Shown here: one piece after another, positions 3,753-11,600 of the stretch | How positions within the stretch are numbered: the first letter of the stretch is position 1 | Layout: every line of letters begins with the position of its first letter | Origin: a virus | Strand: one strand, 5' to 3' | Virus record (IMG/VR): IMGVR_UViG_3300017786_000146 | Location: 1 to 23,832 of that record | Length of the DNA stretch: 23,832 nucleotides | The notes under the pieces: generated by a model | What the model was told of the DNA's origin: nothing | The model's database searches: none | Seen by the model: only the letters and a program-made list of their open reading frames with translations | Program-made: the position numbers and the translations under genes

Positions 3753-3929
3753 ATGAACAAAACCAATTCACTCAAAACTTATCACGGCGGACGTGTTCTT
3801 GCTAATGAATCAGCAATGAGAGATCCAGCGGTTGTTGCCATGTTTGCAGCAATGGAAGAAAGAAACTGGGAAGACCTAAAGCACCCCAGTGGACACTTCG
3901 GATACTGGAACATCAGCGACAGACATTAG
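3753..3929 (+). CDS. Small hypothetical protein (58 aa), likely leaderless
   Basis: ATG 3753 begins six bases after TATAAT. The product reads MNKTNSLKTYHGGRVLANES at its start, then RDPAVVAMFAAMEERNWEDL and ends HFGYWNISDRH. The middle looks helical and amphipathic. No family was recognised. The stop codon TAG (3927-3929) lies in the loop and 3' arm edge of a 9-bp stem-loop, so gene end and control element overlap. Confidence 0.65.
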   Translation: MNKTNSLKTYHGGRVLANESAMRDPAVVAMFAAMEERNWEDLKHPSGHFGYWNISDRH

Positions 3930-3937
3930 TCGCTGAT
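3912..3937 (+). terminator. Stem-loop over the stop codon
   Basis: ATCAGCGAC (3912-3920) pairs perfectly with GTCGCTGAT (3929-3937) around an 8-base loop that contains most of the stop codon. No T-tract follows, so termination may be weak; it occupies the slot that terminators hold in the other cassettes, just ahead of a TATAAT. Confidence 0.6.
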
Positions 3938-3941
3938 CCAT

Positions 3942-3947
3942 TATAAT
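3942..3947 (+). promoter_or_regulatory. Promoter -10 box behind stem-loop
   Basis: TATAAT at 3942-3947, five bases after the stem-loop ends. It drives the gene at 3972 with a leader of about 18 bases that lacks a ribosome site. Confidence 0.55.
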
Positions 3948-3971
3948 AAGTACATCACATTCAAAGCACCC

Positions 3972-4223
3972 ATGACCTCAACCTATCAAACTCAAACAAC
4001 CGACACATCCTACAACGGTTGGACAAATTATGAGACTTGGAACGTTGCCCTATGGTTAGGCAATGATGAGGGCATGTATTCTCTAGCAAAGAGAAAGTCT
4101 TCCTATGATGAACTCATCCCAACACTTGAGAGCATCTATGGACAAATCACACCCGACGGCGTGAGATGGATGGACCCCAGCATCAACACATGTGAAATGG
4201 ATGAGATGCTAGCAGAATTATAA
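3972..4223 (+). CDS. Small protein with NGWTNYETW motif (83 aa)
   Basis: ATG 3972 gives 83 residues. After a Thr/Gln/Ser-rich N-terminus, residues 15-28 read NGWTNYETWNVALW, a highly characteristic string of small proteins found in phages and bacteria whose function is unknown. The rest is acidic and helical, ending CEMDEMLAEL. It closes the small-gene array; the next 280 bases are non-coding. A leader of about 18 bases follows the TATAAT at 3942. The family assignment is by motif recall only. Confidence 0.8.
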   Translation: MTSTYQTQTTDTSYNGWTNYETWNVALWLGNDEGMYSLAKRKSSYDELIPTLESIYGQITPDGVRWMDPSINTCEMDEMLAEL

Positions 4224-4340
4224 CATTCTGCCTCTGGGCATCCGTAAGACTGGCAGGGGTTGCGTTCACTAATCGCATTTAATCCGAACCTCAGCAAACA
4301 TAAGTCCCAGACCATGTGTGTGTTTACTACAAAAGACAGA
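4224..4340 (+). ncRNA. Possible structured RNA in the early/late junction
   Basis: No open frame covers this gap convincingly. Complementary segments nest: TCTGGG (4233-4238) with CCCAGA (4306-4311) outside, GGGGTT (4256-4261) with AACCTC (4287-4292) within (one G-U pair), and GCG (4262-4264) with CGC (4274-4276) innermost. The outer pairing brackets the whole gap and a strong terminator follows at 4341. It was compared by eye with a tRNA and lacks the T-arm GTTCRA-type motif. It may be a long 3' untranslated region or a small RNA. Confidence 0.3.
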
Positions 4341-4364
4341 GGGGCAGTAATATGCCCCTTTTTT
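4341..4364 (+). terminator. Rho-independent terminator at end of small-gene array
   Basis: GGGGCA (4341-4346), loop GTAATA, TGCCCC (4353-4358), then six Ts (4359-4364). Two more ATGCCCC strings follow at 4364-4381, possible remnants of duplicated stem arms. It separates the early array from the late genes. Confidence 0.85.
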
Positions 4365-4437
4365 ATGCCCCTTGATGCCCCCAAGCGGCGATGGGACTCC
4401 TAACCATTCACTAACCTACAAAAGTATCCAGACGACA

Positions 4438-4445
4438 GATAAATA
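4438..4445 (+). promoter_or_regulatory. T4-type late promoter
   Basis: GATAAATA at 4438-4445 matches the late motif (NATAAATA) used by T4-like cyanophages. It lies 58 bases before ATG 4503 and directs the first late unit. The run between it and the gene is rich in A and C (AAAACCCCAAAACCC). Confidence 0.7.
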
Positions 4446-4502
4446 TATTTTGAAAATGGTTTTAAAAAACCCCAAAACCCAAAAAAATTTTCCTGGTAAA
4501 AA

Positions 4503-4751
4503 ATGCCCCAAAAAGTTGATTACACAGACTACGATAAAATCCTCGCAAACTTTGATTCGTTCTGCGATGACTTTGAAAGTCGTGCGTCTAACGCCTACCT
4601 AAAAGGAGACCAAAATGATGGAAGAGTTACAAAAGAAATTGAGCGAGCAGGAAACGACGCACCTATGGCTGTCAGAGAAGTTGACGAGCCTGGACCAACG
4701 AATCTCGCAGCTGGAGCGACCAACGTTGATGTACAAGCGTCCGACTTCTGA
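4503..4751 (+). CDS. Small acidic protein overlapping the next gene (82 aa)
   Basis: ATG 4503 follows the late promoter by 58 bases; ribosome site is weak. The 82-residue product reads MPQKVDYTDYDKILANFDSF, then an acidic helix (CDDFESRASNAY), a middle GRVTKEIERAGNDAP and a C-terminus LAAGATNVDVQASDF. It overlaps the 4615 gene in another frame for 137 bases, which is unusual. Sequence quality looks protein-like over the full length in both frames. Either both are real, or the true product is shorter or shifted into the other frame. No function is assigned. Confidence 0.6.
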   Translation: MPQKVDYTDYDKILANFDSFCDDFESRASNAYLKGDQNDGRVTKEIERAGNDAPMAVREVDEPGPTNLAAGATNVDVQASDF

Positions 4752-4848
4752 GGATTACGAGACGATATCACAAACACTTGATTATCTTCATAATAATATA
4801 GAGGGTCTCAAAGGAGATCTAGCAAAAACACAAAGAGGAATGAGGTAA
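4615..4848 (+). CDS. Small coiled-coil protein (77 aa)
   Basis: ATG 4615 is preceded by AAAAGGAG (4601-4608), the best ribosome site in this stretch, and starts MMEELQKKLSEQETTHLWLS. Leu-spaced heptads across residues 4-35 and a second helix near the C-terminus (TISQTLDYLHNNIEGLKGDL) suggest a helical hairpin or coiled coil. It ends at 4846-4848, one base before the PAAR gene start, so it is probably co-translated with it. A structural or chaperone role for the spike is possible by position only. The first half overlaps the 4503 gene in a different frame. Confidence 0.75.
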   Translation: MMEELQKKLSEQETTHLWLSEKLTSLDQRISQLERPTLMYKRPTSEDYETISQTLDYLHNNIEGLKGDLAKTQRGMR

Positions 4849-4849
4849 T

Positions 4850-5167
4850 ATGGGACAACCAGCAGCAAGAGTAGGAGATAGTGTTTTCACAGGACATGGA
4901 TGTTCTACTACTACAAAGATCGTATCAGGTCTTGATCAAGGCAGAGTTCTCATAGAGGGAGAACCTGCAGCAGTGGTAGGAATGGAGATGGAAGCTCATA
5001 CCATCACTAATCCTGGACTTACACCTCCATGCGTTTCTCACATTGGTCCAGTGGTCAATGCAGGATCTGCAACGGTTTTAGTAGGTGGGAAACCACTTGC
5101 CAGAACAGGCGATAGTGCAGACATGGGGGCAATCACTGGAGGATGCTCTACCGTCCTTGCAGGTTAG
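4850..5167 (+). CDS. PAAR-domain spike-tip protein (T4 gp5.4-like)
   Basis: The 105-residue product begins MGQPAARVGDSV and repeats the motif as KPLARTGDSADMGAITGGCS near its end, the signature of PAAR proteins. These fold into a small zinc-bound cone that caps the central spike of contractile tails and type VI secretion systems and helps pierce the cell envelope. Likely zinc ligands are among His16, His50, Cys61 and His64. The length is normal for a stand-alone PAAR with no fused effector. T4 gp5.4 is the equivalent. It starts two bases after the coiled-coil gene, with GAGG at 4842 nearby. Confidence 0.92.
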   Translation: MGQPAARVGDSVFTGHGCSTTTKIVSGLDQGRVLIEGEPAAVVGMEMEAHTITNPGLTPPCVSHIGPVVNAGSATVLVGGKPLARTGDSADMGAITGGCSTVLAG

Positions 5168-5185
5168 CAAGACCTGTGTTATAAT
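5156..5185 (+). promoter_or_regulatory. Stem-loop plus TATAAT behind the PAAR gene
   Basis: CTTGC (5156-5160) and GCAAG (5167-5171) form a short stem across the PAAR stop codon, and TATAAT lies at 5180-5185. This copies the stem-loop-then-promoter layout of the early array inside the late region. It would drive the 5209 and 5355 genes. Confidence 0.45.
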
Positions 5186-5208
5186 TTTAAAGTATTCAAA
5201 AGGTATTA

Positions 5209-5355
5209 ATGGCAAAAGCAAAAGCATCGCTGACAGGGCAGAACTTCGTTGAAGCAATCCCCAAGAAAACTCGTCAGGGTATGGGGAAGCACTCAAAGTA
5301 TTCTGCGACCTCTGCGAATGGGAAGAGAAAGAGATATAGAGGTCAGGGGAGATAA
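5209..5355 (+). CDS. Small basic hypothetical protein (48 aa)
   Basis: ATG 5209 follows AAAGG (5199-5203) and opens a 48-codon frame. The product begins MAKAKASLTGQNFVEAIPKK and ends with a strongly basic GKRKRYRGQGR tail. Its stop overlaps the start of the next gene (TAATG), so the two are coupled. The composition suggests RNA or DNA contact, but no domain was recognised. It looks like a small basic protein typical of cyanophage structural regions, on memory only. Confidence 0.7.
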   Translation: MAKAKASLTGQNFVEAIPKKTRQGMGKHSKYSATSANGKRKRYRGQGR

Positions 5356-5618
5356 TGTTGTTTCTAATATCAATAATGTCTTTTGCAAATTTTGTATTCT
5401 ATCCGTTAGTGATAGCTACAATCATTGCATTTGTTATTGAGTCAATCTTTAGATCACAGGACAAGGAACCTCAAGTGTTGAGGTCTATGGCAGTTAGGAA
5501 GTATTTCTGGAGACAAGCATGGTTATTCAACATCATTTGGTTTGTTGGGTATTTCATACTTCTAGTTACTAACAGACCAGGAGTACAACAGATGCCCGAT
5601 ATGATCTGGCAAGGATAA
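5355..5618 (+). CDS. Two-helix membrane protein (87 aa)
   Basis: ATG 5355 shares bases with the previous stop (TAATG), with GGGGAG (5346-5351) as ribosome site. Two hydrophobic spans are clear: residues 2-31 and 56-72, joined by a charged loop (RSQDKEPQVLRSMAVRKYF). The C-terminal tail carries NRPGVQQMPDMIWQG. The order and charge suggest both ends face the same side, with the basic loop in the cytoplasm. A holin is possible in principle, because holins are small two- or three-span proteins near tail genes, but nothing specific supports it. Function unknown. Confidence 0.75.
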   Translation: MLFLISIMSFANFVFYPLVIATIIAFVIESIFRSQDKEPQVLRSMAVRKYFWRQAWLFNIIWFVGYFILLVTNRPGVQQMPDMIWQG

Positions 5619-5647
5619 CTTTTCTCCGAGCACCGAAAAACGCCGAC

Positions 5648-5654
5648 CTAAATA
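5648..5654 (+). promoter_or_regulatory. Late promoter candidate before the SET gene
   Basis: CTAAATA at 5648-5654, 23 bases before ATG 5677. The same CTAAATA form occurs before the DUF4815 gene (21036), supporting its use here. No stem-loop precedes it. Confidence 0.55.
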
Positions 5655-5676
5655 TTACTATTCCTCTTATTATATC

Positions 5677-5973
5677 ATGTACCAAGCATTGCCTAAAGAG
5701 CTTCATGTAAAAGATAGTCCTATAGCAGGGCAAGGTCTTTATGCAAAGGAAGATATAGAAGCAATGATGTATCTTGGTATATCCCACGTGGTAGTGGATG
5801 AAGATATTATGAGAACGCCTCTAGGAGGTTTCATAAACCACAGTGAAGACCCCAATTGCGTTAAATGGTATGAAGAGGAAGAATGGGGGAAGATCTATCA
5901 TATGAAGACGATTAAACCCATTAAGAAGGGTGAAGAGCTCTTTCTTAAATACACGTTCTATTCAGTAACCTAA
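5677..5973 (+). CDS. Minimal SET-domain protein (probable lysine methyltransferase)
   Basis: The 98-residue product carries the SET-domain hallmarks in order: AGQGLYA (17-23) at the cofactor loop, FINHSEDPNC (52-61) with the NHS-xx-PN core that forms the knot and binds S-adenosylmethionine, and GEELFLKY (85-92) with the catalytic-site tyrosine Tyr92. Pre-SET and post-SET zinc regions are absent and the domain is shorter than most, similar in scale to viral SET proteins. It would transfer methyl groups to lysine side chains; the target is unknown. Its place among tail genes behind a late promoter suggests a virion or late host substrate. The next gene overlaps its stop (TAATG). Confidence 0.9.
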   Translation: MYQALPKELHVKDSPIAGQGLYAKEDIEAMMYLGISHVVVDEDIMRTPLGGFINHSEDPNCVKWYEEEEWGKIYHMKTIKPIKKGEELFLKYTFYSVT

Positions 5974-6197
5974 TGGCATTACCAGAAATCCCTTATGATG
6001 AATGGTTTGACACTAAGTACAAATTTGAACCCCACCCTTACGATAATTGGCCAATGGCAACTGATAATAAAAAGAAAAAGGATAAGGATGTAGAAGCAGA
6101 GATAAGTCTTCATGAGAAGATGTATCGTCTAGCAACAGAAAAACATAACCCTTGGGGATCTGAGGGGTTCCATACAGGAGGATTACATGACAAATGA
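5973..6197 (+). CDS. Small hypothetical protein (74 aa)
   Basis: ATG 5973 reuses the last base of the SET stop (TAATG) and has no ribosome site of its own, so it depends on coupling. The product begins MALPEIPYDEWFDTKYKFEP, aromatic- and proline-rich, then a lysine-rich linker (TDNKKKKDKDVEAE) and a helical C-terminus ending HTGGLHDK. No domain was recognised. It overlaps the next gene by 11 bases. Tight coupling with the SET gene suggests shared expression, not necessarily shared function. Confidence 0.75.
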   Translation: MALPEIPYDEWFDTKYKFEPHPYDNWPMATDNKKKKDKDVEAEISLHEKMYRLATEKHNPWGSEGFHTGGLHDK

Positions 6198-6381
6198 TTT
6201 CTTAGATAATCTTGCTGCACAGCAATATTTAAAAATGCACGACAAAAAACAAATGATCACTGAAGTAGAAAGTGATATCTATCAACGTAAAAAGGGTAAG
6301 AGAAAAGATGTAAGTGAAGGAGAAATTTTTGAAAAAGAAGATTATTGCGAAGGAGAGTTTATACCAGGTTTCCACGACTAG
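6187..6381 (+). CDS. Small charged hypothetical protein (64 aa)
   Basis: ATG 6187 is preceded by an excellent AGGAGG (6177-6182) and overlaps the previous gene by 11 bases. The product begins MTNDFLDNLAAQQYLKMHDK, then a basic KKGKRK segment and an acidic end (EIFEKEDYCEGEFIPGFHD). It looks largely helical and charged, without membrane spans. No domain was recognised. A late promoter for the baseplate genes begins two bases after its stop. Confidence 0.75.
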   Translation: MTNDFLDNLAAQQYLKMHDKKQMITEVESDIYQRKKGKRKDVSEGEIFEKEDYCEGEFIPGFHD

Positions 6382-6382
6382 T

Positions 6383-6390
6383 GATAAATA
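6383..6390 (+). promoter_or_regulatory. Late promoter of the baseplate operon
   Basis: GATAAATA at 6383-6390, directly after the stop of the 6187 gene. The leader contains a perfect small hairpin, ACAGC-CTT-GCTGT (6394-6406), at its expected 5' end, followed seven bases later by ATG 6413. The leader lacks a Shine-Dalgarno sequence. Confidence 0.75.
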
Positions 6391-6412
6391 GAAACAGCCT
6401 TGCTGTGTCTAA

Positions 6413-6805
6413 ATGCCCACCTTTCAGACATTTAAAGATCTGAGTATTACATTCAAGAAACATCCTGTATCCGATGATTTGGTACAGGTGAAAGATAAGG
6501 CAGCTGTTGTGCAAGCAATTACTGCCTTAATTTTGACGTATAAAGGGGAAAGACCATTTCAACCTGAATTAGGATGCGATGTTAAGAACATGTTGTTTGA
6601 ACCATTAGACTATGGTTCCGCAGTATTAATTAAATCTGCTATCCGAGAAACTCTTGTTCGTTACGAACCTAGAATTGATATAGACGATATTGTTTGTACA
6701 CCAGATTATGATACTAATGGTTACCAAGTTGAATTGTGGTATACCATTATTGGTAGAGAGGACGCACCAATAGCTGTAGACTTCTTCTTAGAGCGTACAC
6801 GATAA
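6413..6805 (+). CDS. 25: Baseplate wedge subunit gp25
   Basis: The 130-residue product matches the GPW/gp25 family. Diagnostic features are LILTYKGERPFQPELGCDV (residues 38-56), DYGSAVLIKSAIRETLVRYEPRI with the near-universal EPR motif, and a C-terminal beta pair (VELWYTIIGR). gp25 is a core wedge protein that joins the baseplate to the sheath and nucleates sheath assembly in contractile tails. Its length is normal (T4 gp25 is 132). The stop overlaps the start of gene 6 (TAATG). No ribosome site is visible; the short hairpin leader may help translation. Confidence 0.95.
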   Translation: MPTFQTFKDLSITFKKHPVSDDLVQVKDKAAVVQAITALILTYKGERPFQPELGCDVKNMLFEPLDYGSAVLIKSAIRETLVRYEPRIDIDDIVCTPDYDTNGYQVELWYTIIGREDAPIAVDFFLERTR

Positions 6806-8598
6806 TGCCTTATACTCAGGTTGCCAATTTAGACTTTGAGGATATCAAAGTTGCTCTCAACGATTATATGAGAGCTCAAACGGATTTTACTGATTATGAT
6901 TTTGAAGGATCGGCATTATCCAACCTAATTGACGTATTAGCATATAATACGTACTATACGGCGTTTAATACTAATATGGTAGTCAATGAGTTATTCATTG
7001 ATTCTGCCACCTTAAGAGACAACGTAGTAGCGATTGCGAAGCAGCTAGGGTACAGACCCAAAAGTGCTACCTCTCCTACTGCGTATGTCTCTTTTACTGT
7101 AAGTTACACTAACCCAACAACCGATAAAGAGATAACTCTTAAGAAAGGAACAGGATTTATTGCGACTTATGACAATAATGTGTATCAGTATGTTACACTT
7201 GATGATGTAAAAGCACAGGTTGTTAATGATGTTGCAACATTTACTGACATTCCTCTTAAAGAAGGAACACAACTTGTCAATACATTCAATATTAATTCAT
7301 CATTAAAGAGTCAGAGATTCATTCTTGACAACCAAAATATTGATACCAACACAATTAGAGTAAAGGTATACCCAACTGGAGGTAGCTTTAGTGAACCATA
7401 CCTTATAGCAGATAATATTTTAGGTGTTGATGGAACTTCAAAAGTATTTTTCCTTGATGAGATAGAAGATGAGAGATATGAGATCCTAGTGGGTGACGGG
7501 GTTCTCGGCAAAAAGTTAGATAACAATGCAAGAATTGAAGTTTCTTACTTAACAACATCAGGTCCAGAGAGTAATGGAGTAAGAACTTTTGTCTTCTCTG
7601 GTGTATTAGAGAACGTAAATGGAAGTACACCTGCTATTAGTGTTAGTGTAACTTCTGCAGTTGCATCTGCTGGTGGAGAGGAGATTGAGAGTACACAAAA
7701 GATTAAGTATACTGCTCCTAAAGCATATGGCACACAGGAGCGTGCTGTAACCGCCCAGGACTACGAGGCAATCGTTCGGAAGGTATATCCTGCCACCAGT
7801 GACATTATCATCTTTGGAGGGGAAGATCAGGATCCACCTGAGTATGGAAAAGTATTCATTTCATTAAAACCAAAAGATGCAAGTTACATTACATCCTTGA
7901 CTAAGAATGAAATTGTAAAAGAATTAAAGCAATATGTGGTTGCATCTGTAGAACCTAAGCTAGTTGATCCTTCTATTCTATATGTTGAGATGAATAGTAA
8001 GGTCTATTACGATGGATCTGCTACTGATCAGACAACATCACAGATTAGAGACAAGGTTATTGGTGGTGTACAGTCTTATCTTGATACTTCTGATACTGAG
8101 AAGTTTAATGGTAAGTTCAGATATAGTAAGATGGTAGGTGTGATTGATGATGCAGATCGTACTATCAATTCTAATCTAACTTCTCTTACAATGAGAAAGG
8201 ATTTTTATCCATCTCTTAACTCTACCTTCTTTTATGAAGTATGTTTCCAAAATGAATTTGATCAGGACTGTGATGATCCAGTCTTGTCTACCACTGGGTT
8301 TAGAGTAACTGAGTATCCTAATTTTGACGTTTATCTGGAGGACAGGGCAGGCAAAATTGTCCTATATAGACTAGATAGCGTAACTGGTGAAAAGGTTGTC
8401 CTTGACAGTGAAGTTGGCGATATTGATTATGTAAAAGGTGAATTGATGATGTACGATTTAACTATCATTAAAGGTAGTTTCTTTGATAATCGCATTTCTG
8501 TTAGAGTAAAACCCAAATCCAACGATATCAAGGCACTCCGTGAGGTTTATCTTGACGTTGATGTTGCTAATTCATCGTTCACTGCATACAAAGAGTAA
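6805..8598 (+). CDS. 6: Baseplate wedge subunit gp6
   Basis: ATG 6805 overlaps the gp25 stop. The 597-residue product begins with the characteristic FEDIKVALNDYMRAQTDFTD and continues FEGSALSNLIDVLAYNTYY, then NELFIDSATLRDNVVAIAKQ, all typical of gp6/J-like wedge proteins. The middle holds a beta-rich baseplate-J-type domain with DERYEILVGDGVLGKKL (about 223-240) and the GTQERAVTAQDYEAIVRKVY stretch. gp6 dimers form the continuous ring of the baseplate that links the six wedges. T4 gp6 is 660 residues, so this is a slightly shorter, complete copy. The giant gene begins five bases downstream. Confidence 0.95.
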   Translation: MPYTQVANLDFEDIKVALNDYMRAQTDFTDYDFEGSALSNLIDVLAYNTYYTAFNTNMVVNELFIDSATLRDNVVAIAKQLGYRPKSATSPTAYVSFTVSYTNPTTDKEITLKKGTGFIATYDNNVYQYVTLDDVKAQVVNDVATFTDIPLKEGTQLVNTFNINSSLKSQRFILDNQNIDTNTIRVKVYPTGGSFSEPYLIADNILGVDGTSKVFFLDEIEDERYEILVGDGVLGKKLDNNARIEVSYLTTSGPESNGVRTFVFSGVLENVNGSTPAISVSVTSAVASAGGEEIESTQKIKYTAPKAYGTQERAVTAQDYEAIVRKVYPATSDIIIFGGEDQDPPEYGKVFISLKPKDASYITSLTKNEIVKELKQYVVASVEPKLVDPSILYVEMNSKVYYDGSATDQTTSQIRDKVIGGVQSYLDTSDTEKFNGKFRYSKMVGVIDDADRTINSNLTSLTMRKDFYPSLNSTFFYEVCFQNEFDQDCDDPVLSTTGFRVTEYPNFDVYLEDRAGKIVLYRLDSVTGEKVVLDSEVGDIDYVKGELMMYDLTIIKGSFFDNRISVRVKPKSNDIKALREVYLDVDVANSSFTAYKE

Positions 8599-8603
8599 AG
8601 TAA

Positions 8604-11600
8604 ATGCCTGCTGTAAAAACCAAGAGAATTTCCACTCTAATTGAAACGCAGCTTCCAGCTTTTATTACTGATGAATACGAACTCTTTAGTAAGTTCGTTC
8701 AAAAGTATTATGAAGCACAGGAGGTACAGGGTGGTACGCTGGATATTATCAGCAATCTACAAAAATATGCAGATATAGATTATTATGAACAAAATCTTCT
8801 TAGACAGTCTGATATCTTGGACACTAGTATTTCTGCTAGTGATGATACAATTGTACTACAAGATGCGACGAGCTTTCCAAAGAAAAACGGATACGTAAAA
8901 ATTGATGACGAGATTATCTTCTACGGATCTAGAACAGATACCCAGTTAAATGAGTGTTCTAGAGGCGTTAGTGGAAATACCTCACTAGGAGACCTATACG
9001 AGTCTAGCACTTTCTCTAGCACCACTGCGGCGTCACACAGTACAGGTGTGAATGTATATAATGTAAGTAATCTATTCTTATATGCATTTGTAAAGAATTT
9101 TGAGAATCAGTACCTAGGTTCTTTCCCTGAGAAGTATCTAAAGGGAGAAGTAGATAAGAGAACTCTTATTAAGAACATTCAAAAGTTCTACAAAGCTAAG
9201 GGAACTAAGAGTTCTATTCAATTCATCTTTAATACTGTTGTTGCTAAGGATAGTGATAACAAACCAGAAGTATACAAACCAAGAGATTTTACTTACAAGT
9301 CATCAGAATCTGACTGGATTAATGTTTATGCATTAAAATGTAAGGTTGTTAGTGGAGATCCTAAGAATTTAATAGGTAATAAGATTTCACAAGTATCTAC
9401 TGCAGAATATGGGTATGCAGATGCTATTGTTGACAATGTAAATTCTGATGGTACAGCAGACAACGAAAAGATTTATAATATTGTTCTAGCTCCTGAAACT
9501 GTTAATGGTCAATTTGCTATTTCCACCAAAACTAAACTTGCGAAATCCCTGTCAGGGACTGCGATCTCAGGGGATAGAATTAATGTGTCTTCTACCCTTG
9601 GATGGGAGACTACTGGATCTGTATTAATTGGTGAAGAGACTATTACATTCAGTGAGAAGAATGTAACACAGTTTATTATTGATGAAAGACAAGCACAAGG
9701 AGCTACGGTTCATCCTGTTGGGACATCTGTATATAAACCAGTCACAATTTCTGGAAGTGGTGTAACACTATTAACTTTTGGTGTTGTTTATAATTTAAAA
9801 CCACAGAATTCACAACCATATTCTAGTCCTGGTGATGACATTCAAGTTTCCAATCCAGGATTTGAAACTGATGATCCTAAAATTGTACAGGTAGGTACTA
9901 ATCAAACAAGATGGGTAATTAATCAAGGTACTGCACCTGTCATTCCAACATTACCATCTATTCAATCATCCTTAAGTCAGTTAACTACTGATGTATCTTC
10001 CATTTTTGAGGATGATCAATATTACTATATCACAAGTTCTAGTTTTCCATCATATAAAATTTTAGATGGATCAACTGTAAACGAAAATCTTCTTGATCAA
10101 AGAATACTCCGTATCATCAGGAAACAATCTACAAGGACTACAGAGATCTATCCAACTCCTAGAAGAGATGTTGGTATCCTCCTAAACGGTGTTCCTGTCT
10201 ACGGTTTCAAGGATTATGATAGTATTCGTTTTGGTAAACTAGAAGAAATCAAAATTAACACACAAGGTAGAGGTTATGAAAAACCACCTTTTGTATTAGT
10301 TGATCAGGTTCCAAATAAAGCAAGAGCTGTTCTTTCTGGTCAAGTTGTAGAAAGTATTATTGTTGATACTGATGACATCTTCCCAAGAACTCCAGATGTT
10401 ACTATTACATCTGGTCGTAATGCATCTGTTCGTGCAGTTGTAACTGGTGGTAAAGTAACAAGTTTAATACTTGATAATCCTGGTGAATTTTATTCTTCTC
10501 CACCAATTGTAAGAATTTCTGATACTGCTGGTAGAGGAAGGTTTGCTGATTATGAAGCAGTTGTTAATACTGATGGAAACATAACTGGATTTAACAAACG
10601 TGGTGAAGGAAATTTCTATAAGCAGAATTCTGTTAGAGTAGATATCATTCCTGTTGGTGAAGATGCAGATGGTATTCCTTTATTAAAAGAGTGGAACTTT
10701 AATAGATTTAATAAATTAGAAAACAATCTTGATACTGAATATGGTTATATCTTCCAGAATTATAACAATGCATTAGATTATGGTTATGGTCATGTTGCCA
10801 ACCCAAAAGCTTTACGTGTTGATTTAAACGACAATATTAACAGTGCAGGAACTGAGCCTACTGTAAAGACACACTCACCAATCATAGGATTTGCTTATGA
10901 TGGTAATCCTATTTACGGTCCATTCGGACATCAGGATTCATTAGATTCTACTTCATCAATTGTGAGAATGACTTCTGGATATTCTTTAGGTGGAAGTCGC
11001 TCTAATGGTCCATCGTTATCTGAGTACCCTTTGGGTAGTTTCAATAACGATTATACTTACACTCATAAGAGTGGTACCTTAGATCAAAACAATGGAAGAT
11101 TTTGCACCACCCCAGAATTTCCGCAAGGAACTTATGCTTATTTCATTACTGTTGATAGTAATCAAGTACCGCAATACCCATATATTATAGGAGAGAACTT
11201 CTATTCCCTACCAGTAGATAGTAATTATAATTCCAATATTAATCAGGATGATGTTCCAAAGACTTCTAAGCAATATTATGTTCCTGGAATGCAAGGAAAT
11301 GGAGAAGGTGTTATTGCAAAAATTGCAGAGGTTAGTTCTGGTACAGTTGATGAAGTAGAAGTTTTAGAATCTTCTTCTAACTTTTCAATCAATTCTCAAA
11401 TTTATTTTGATAATAGAGGAACAGAAGGTTCTGAAGTAGAAGCTATTATTTCTTCAGTTAAAGGTAAAGACGTTTCTTACCTAGAATCAAAAGAAACTAA
11501 GGTAGTAAAACTTACTACTATTCAAAGTGCATACTTATTTGCAGATGATACATTATCACAACCTTCATCTGGTGCATCTGGTTCTATTGTCGGTACTGTG

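Noticed and set aside
4224-4330. Possible tRNA
   Set aside because: No T-arm GTTCRA motif, no matching acceptor stem and no plausible anticodon arm.
7045-7733. Minus-strand open frames inside gene 6
   Set aside because: They are antisense to a well-supported baseplate gene, lack ribosome sites and have low-complexity Ser/Leu-rich products.
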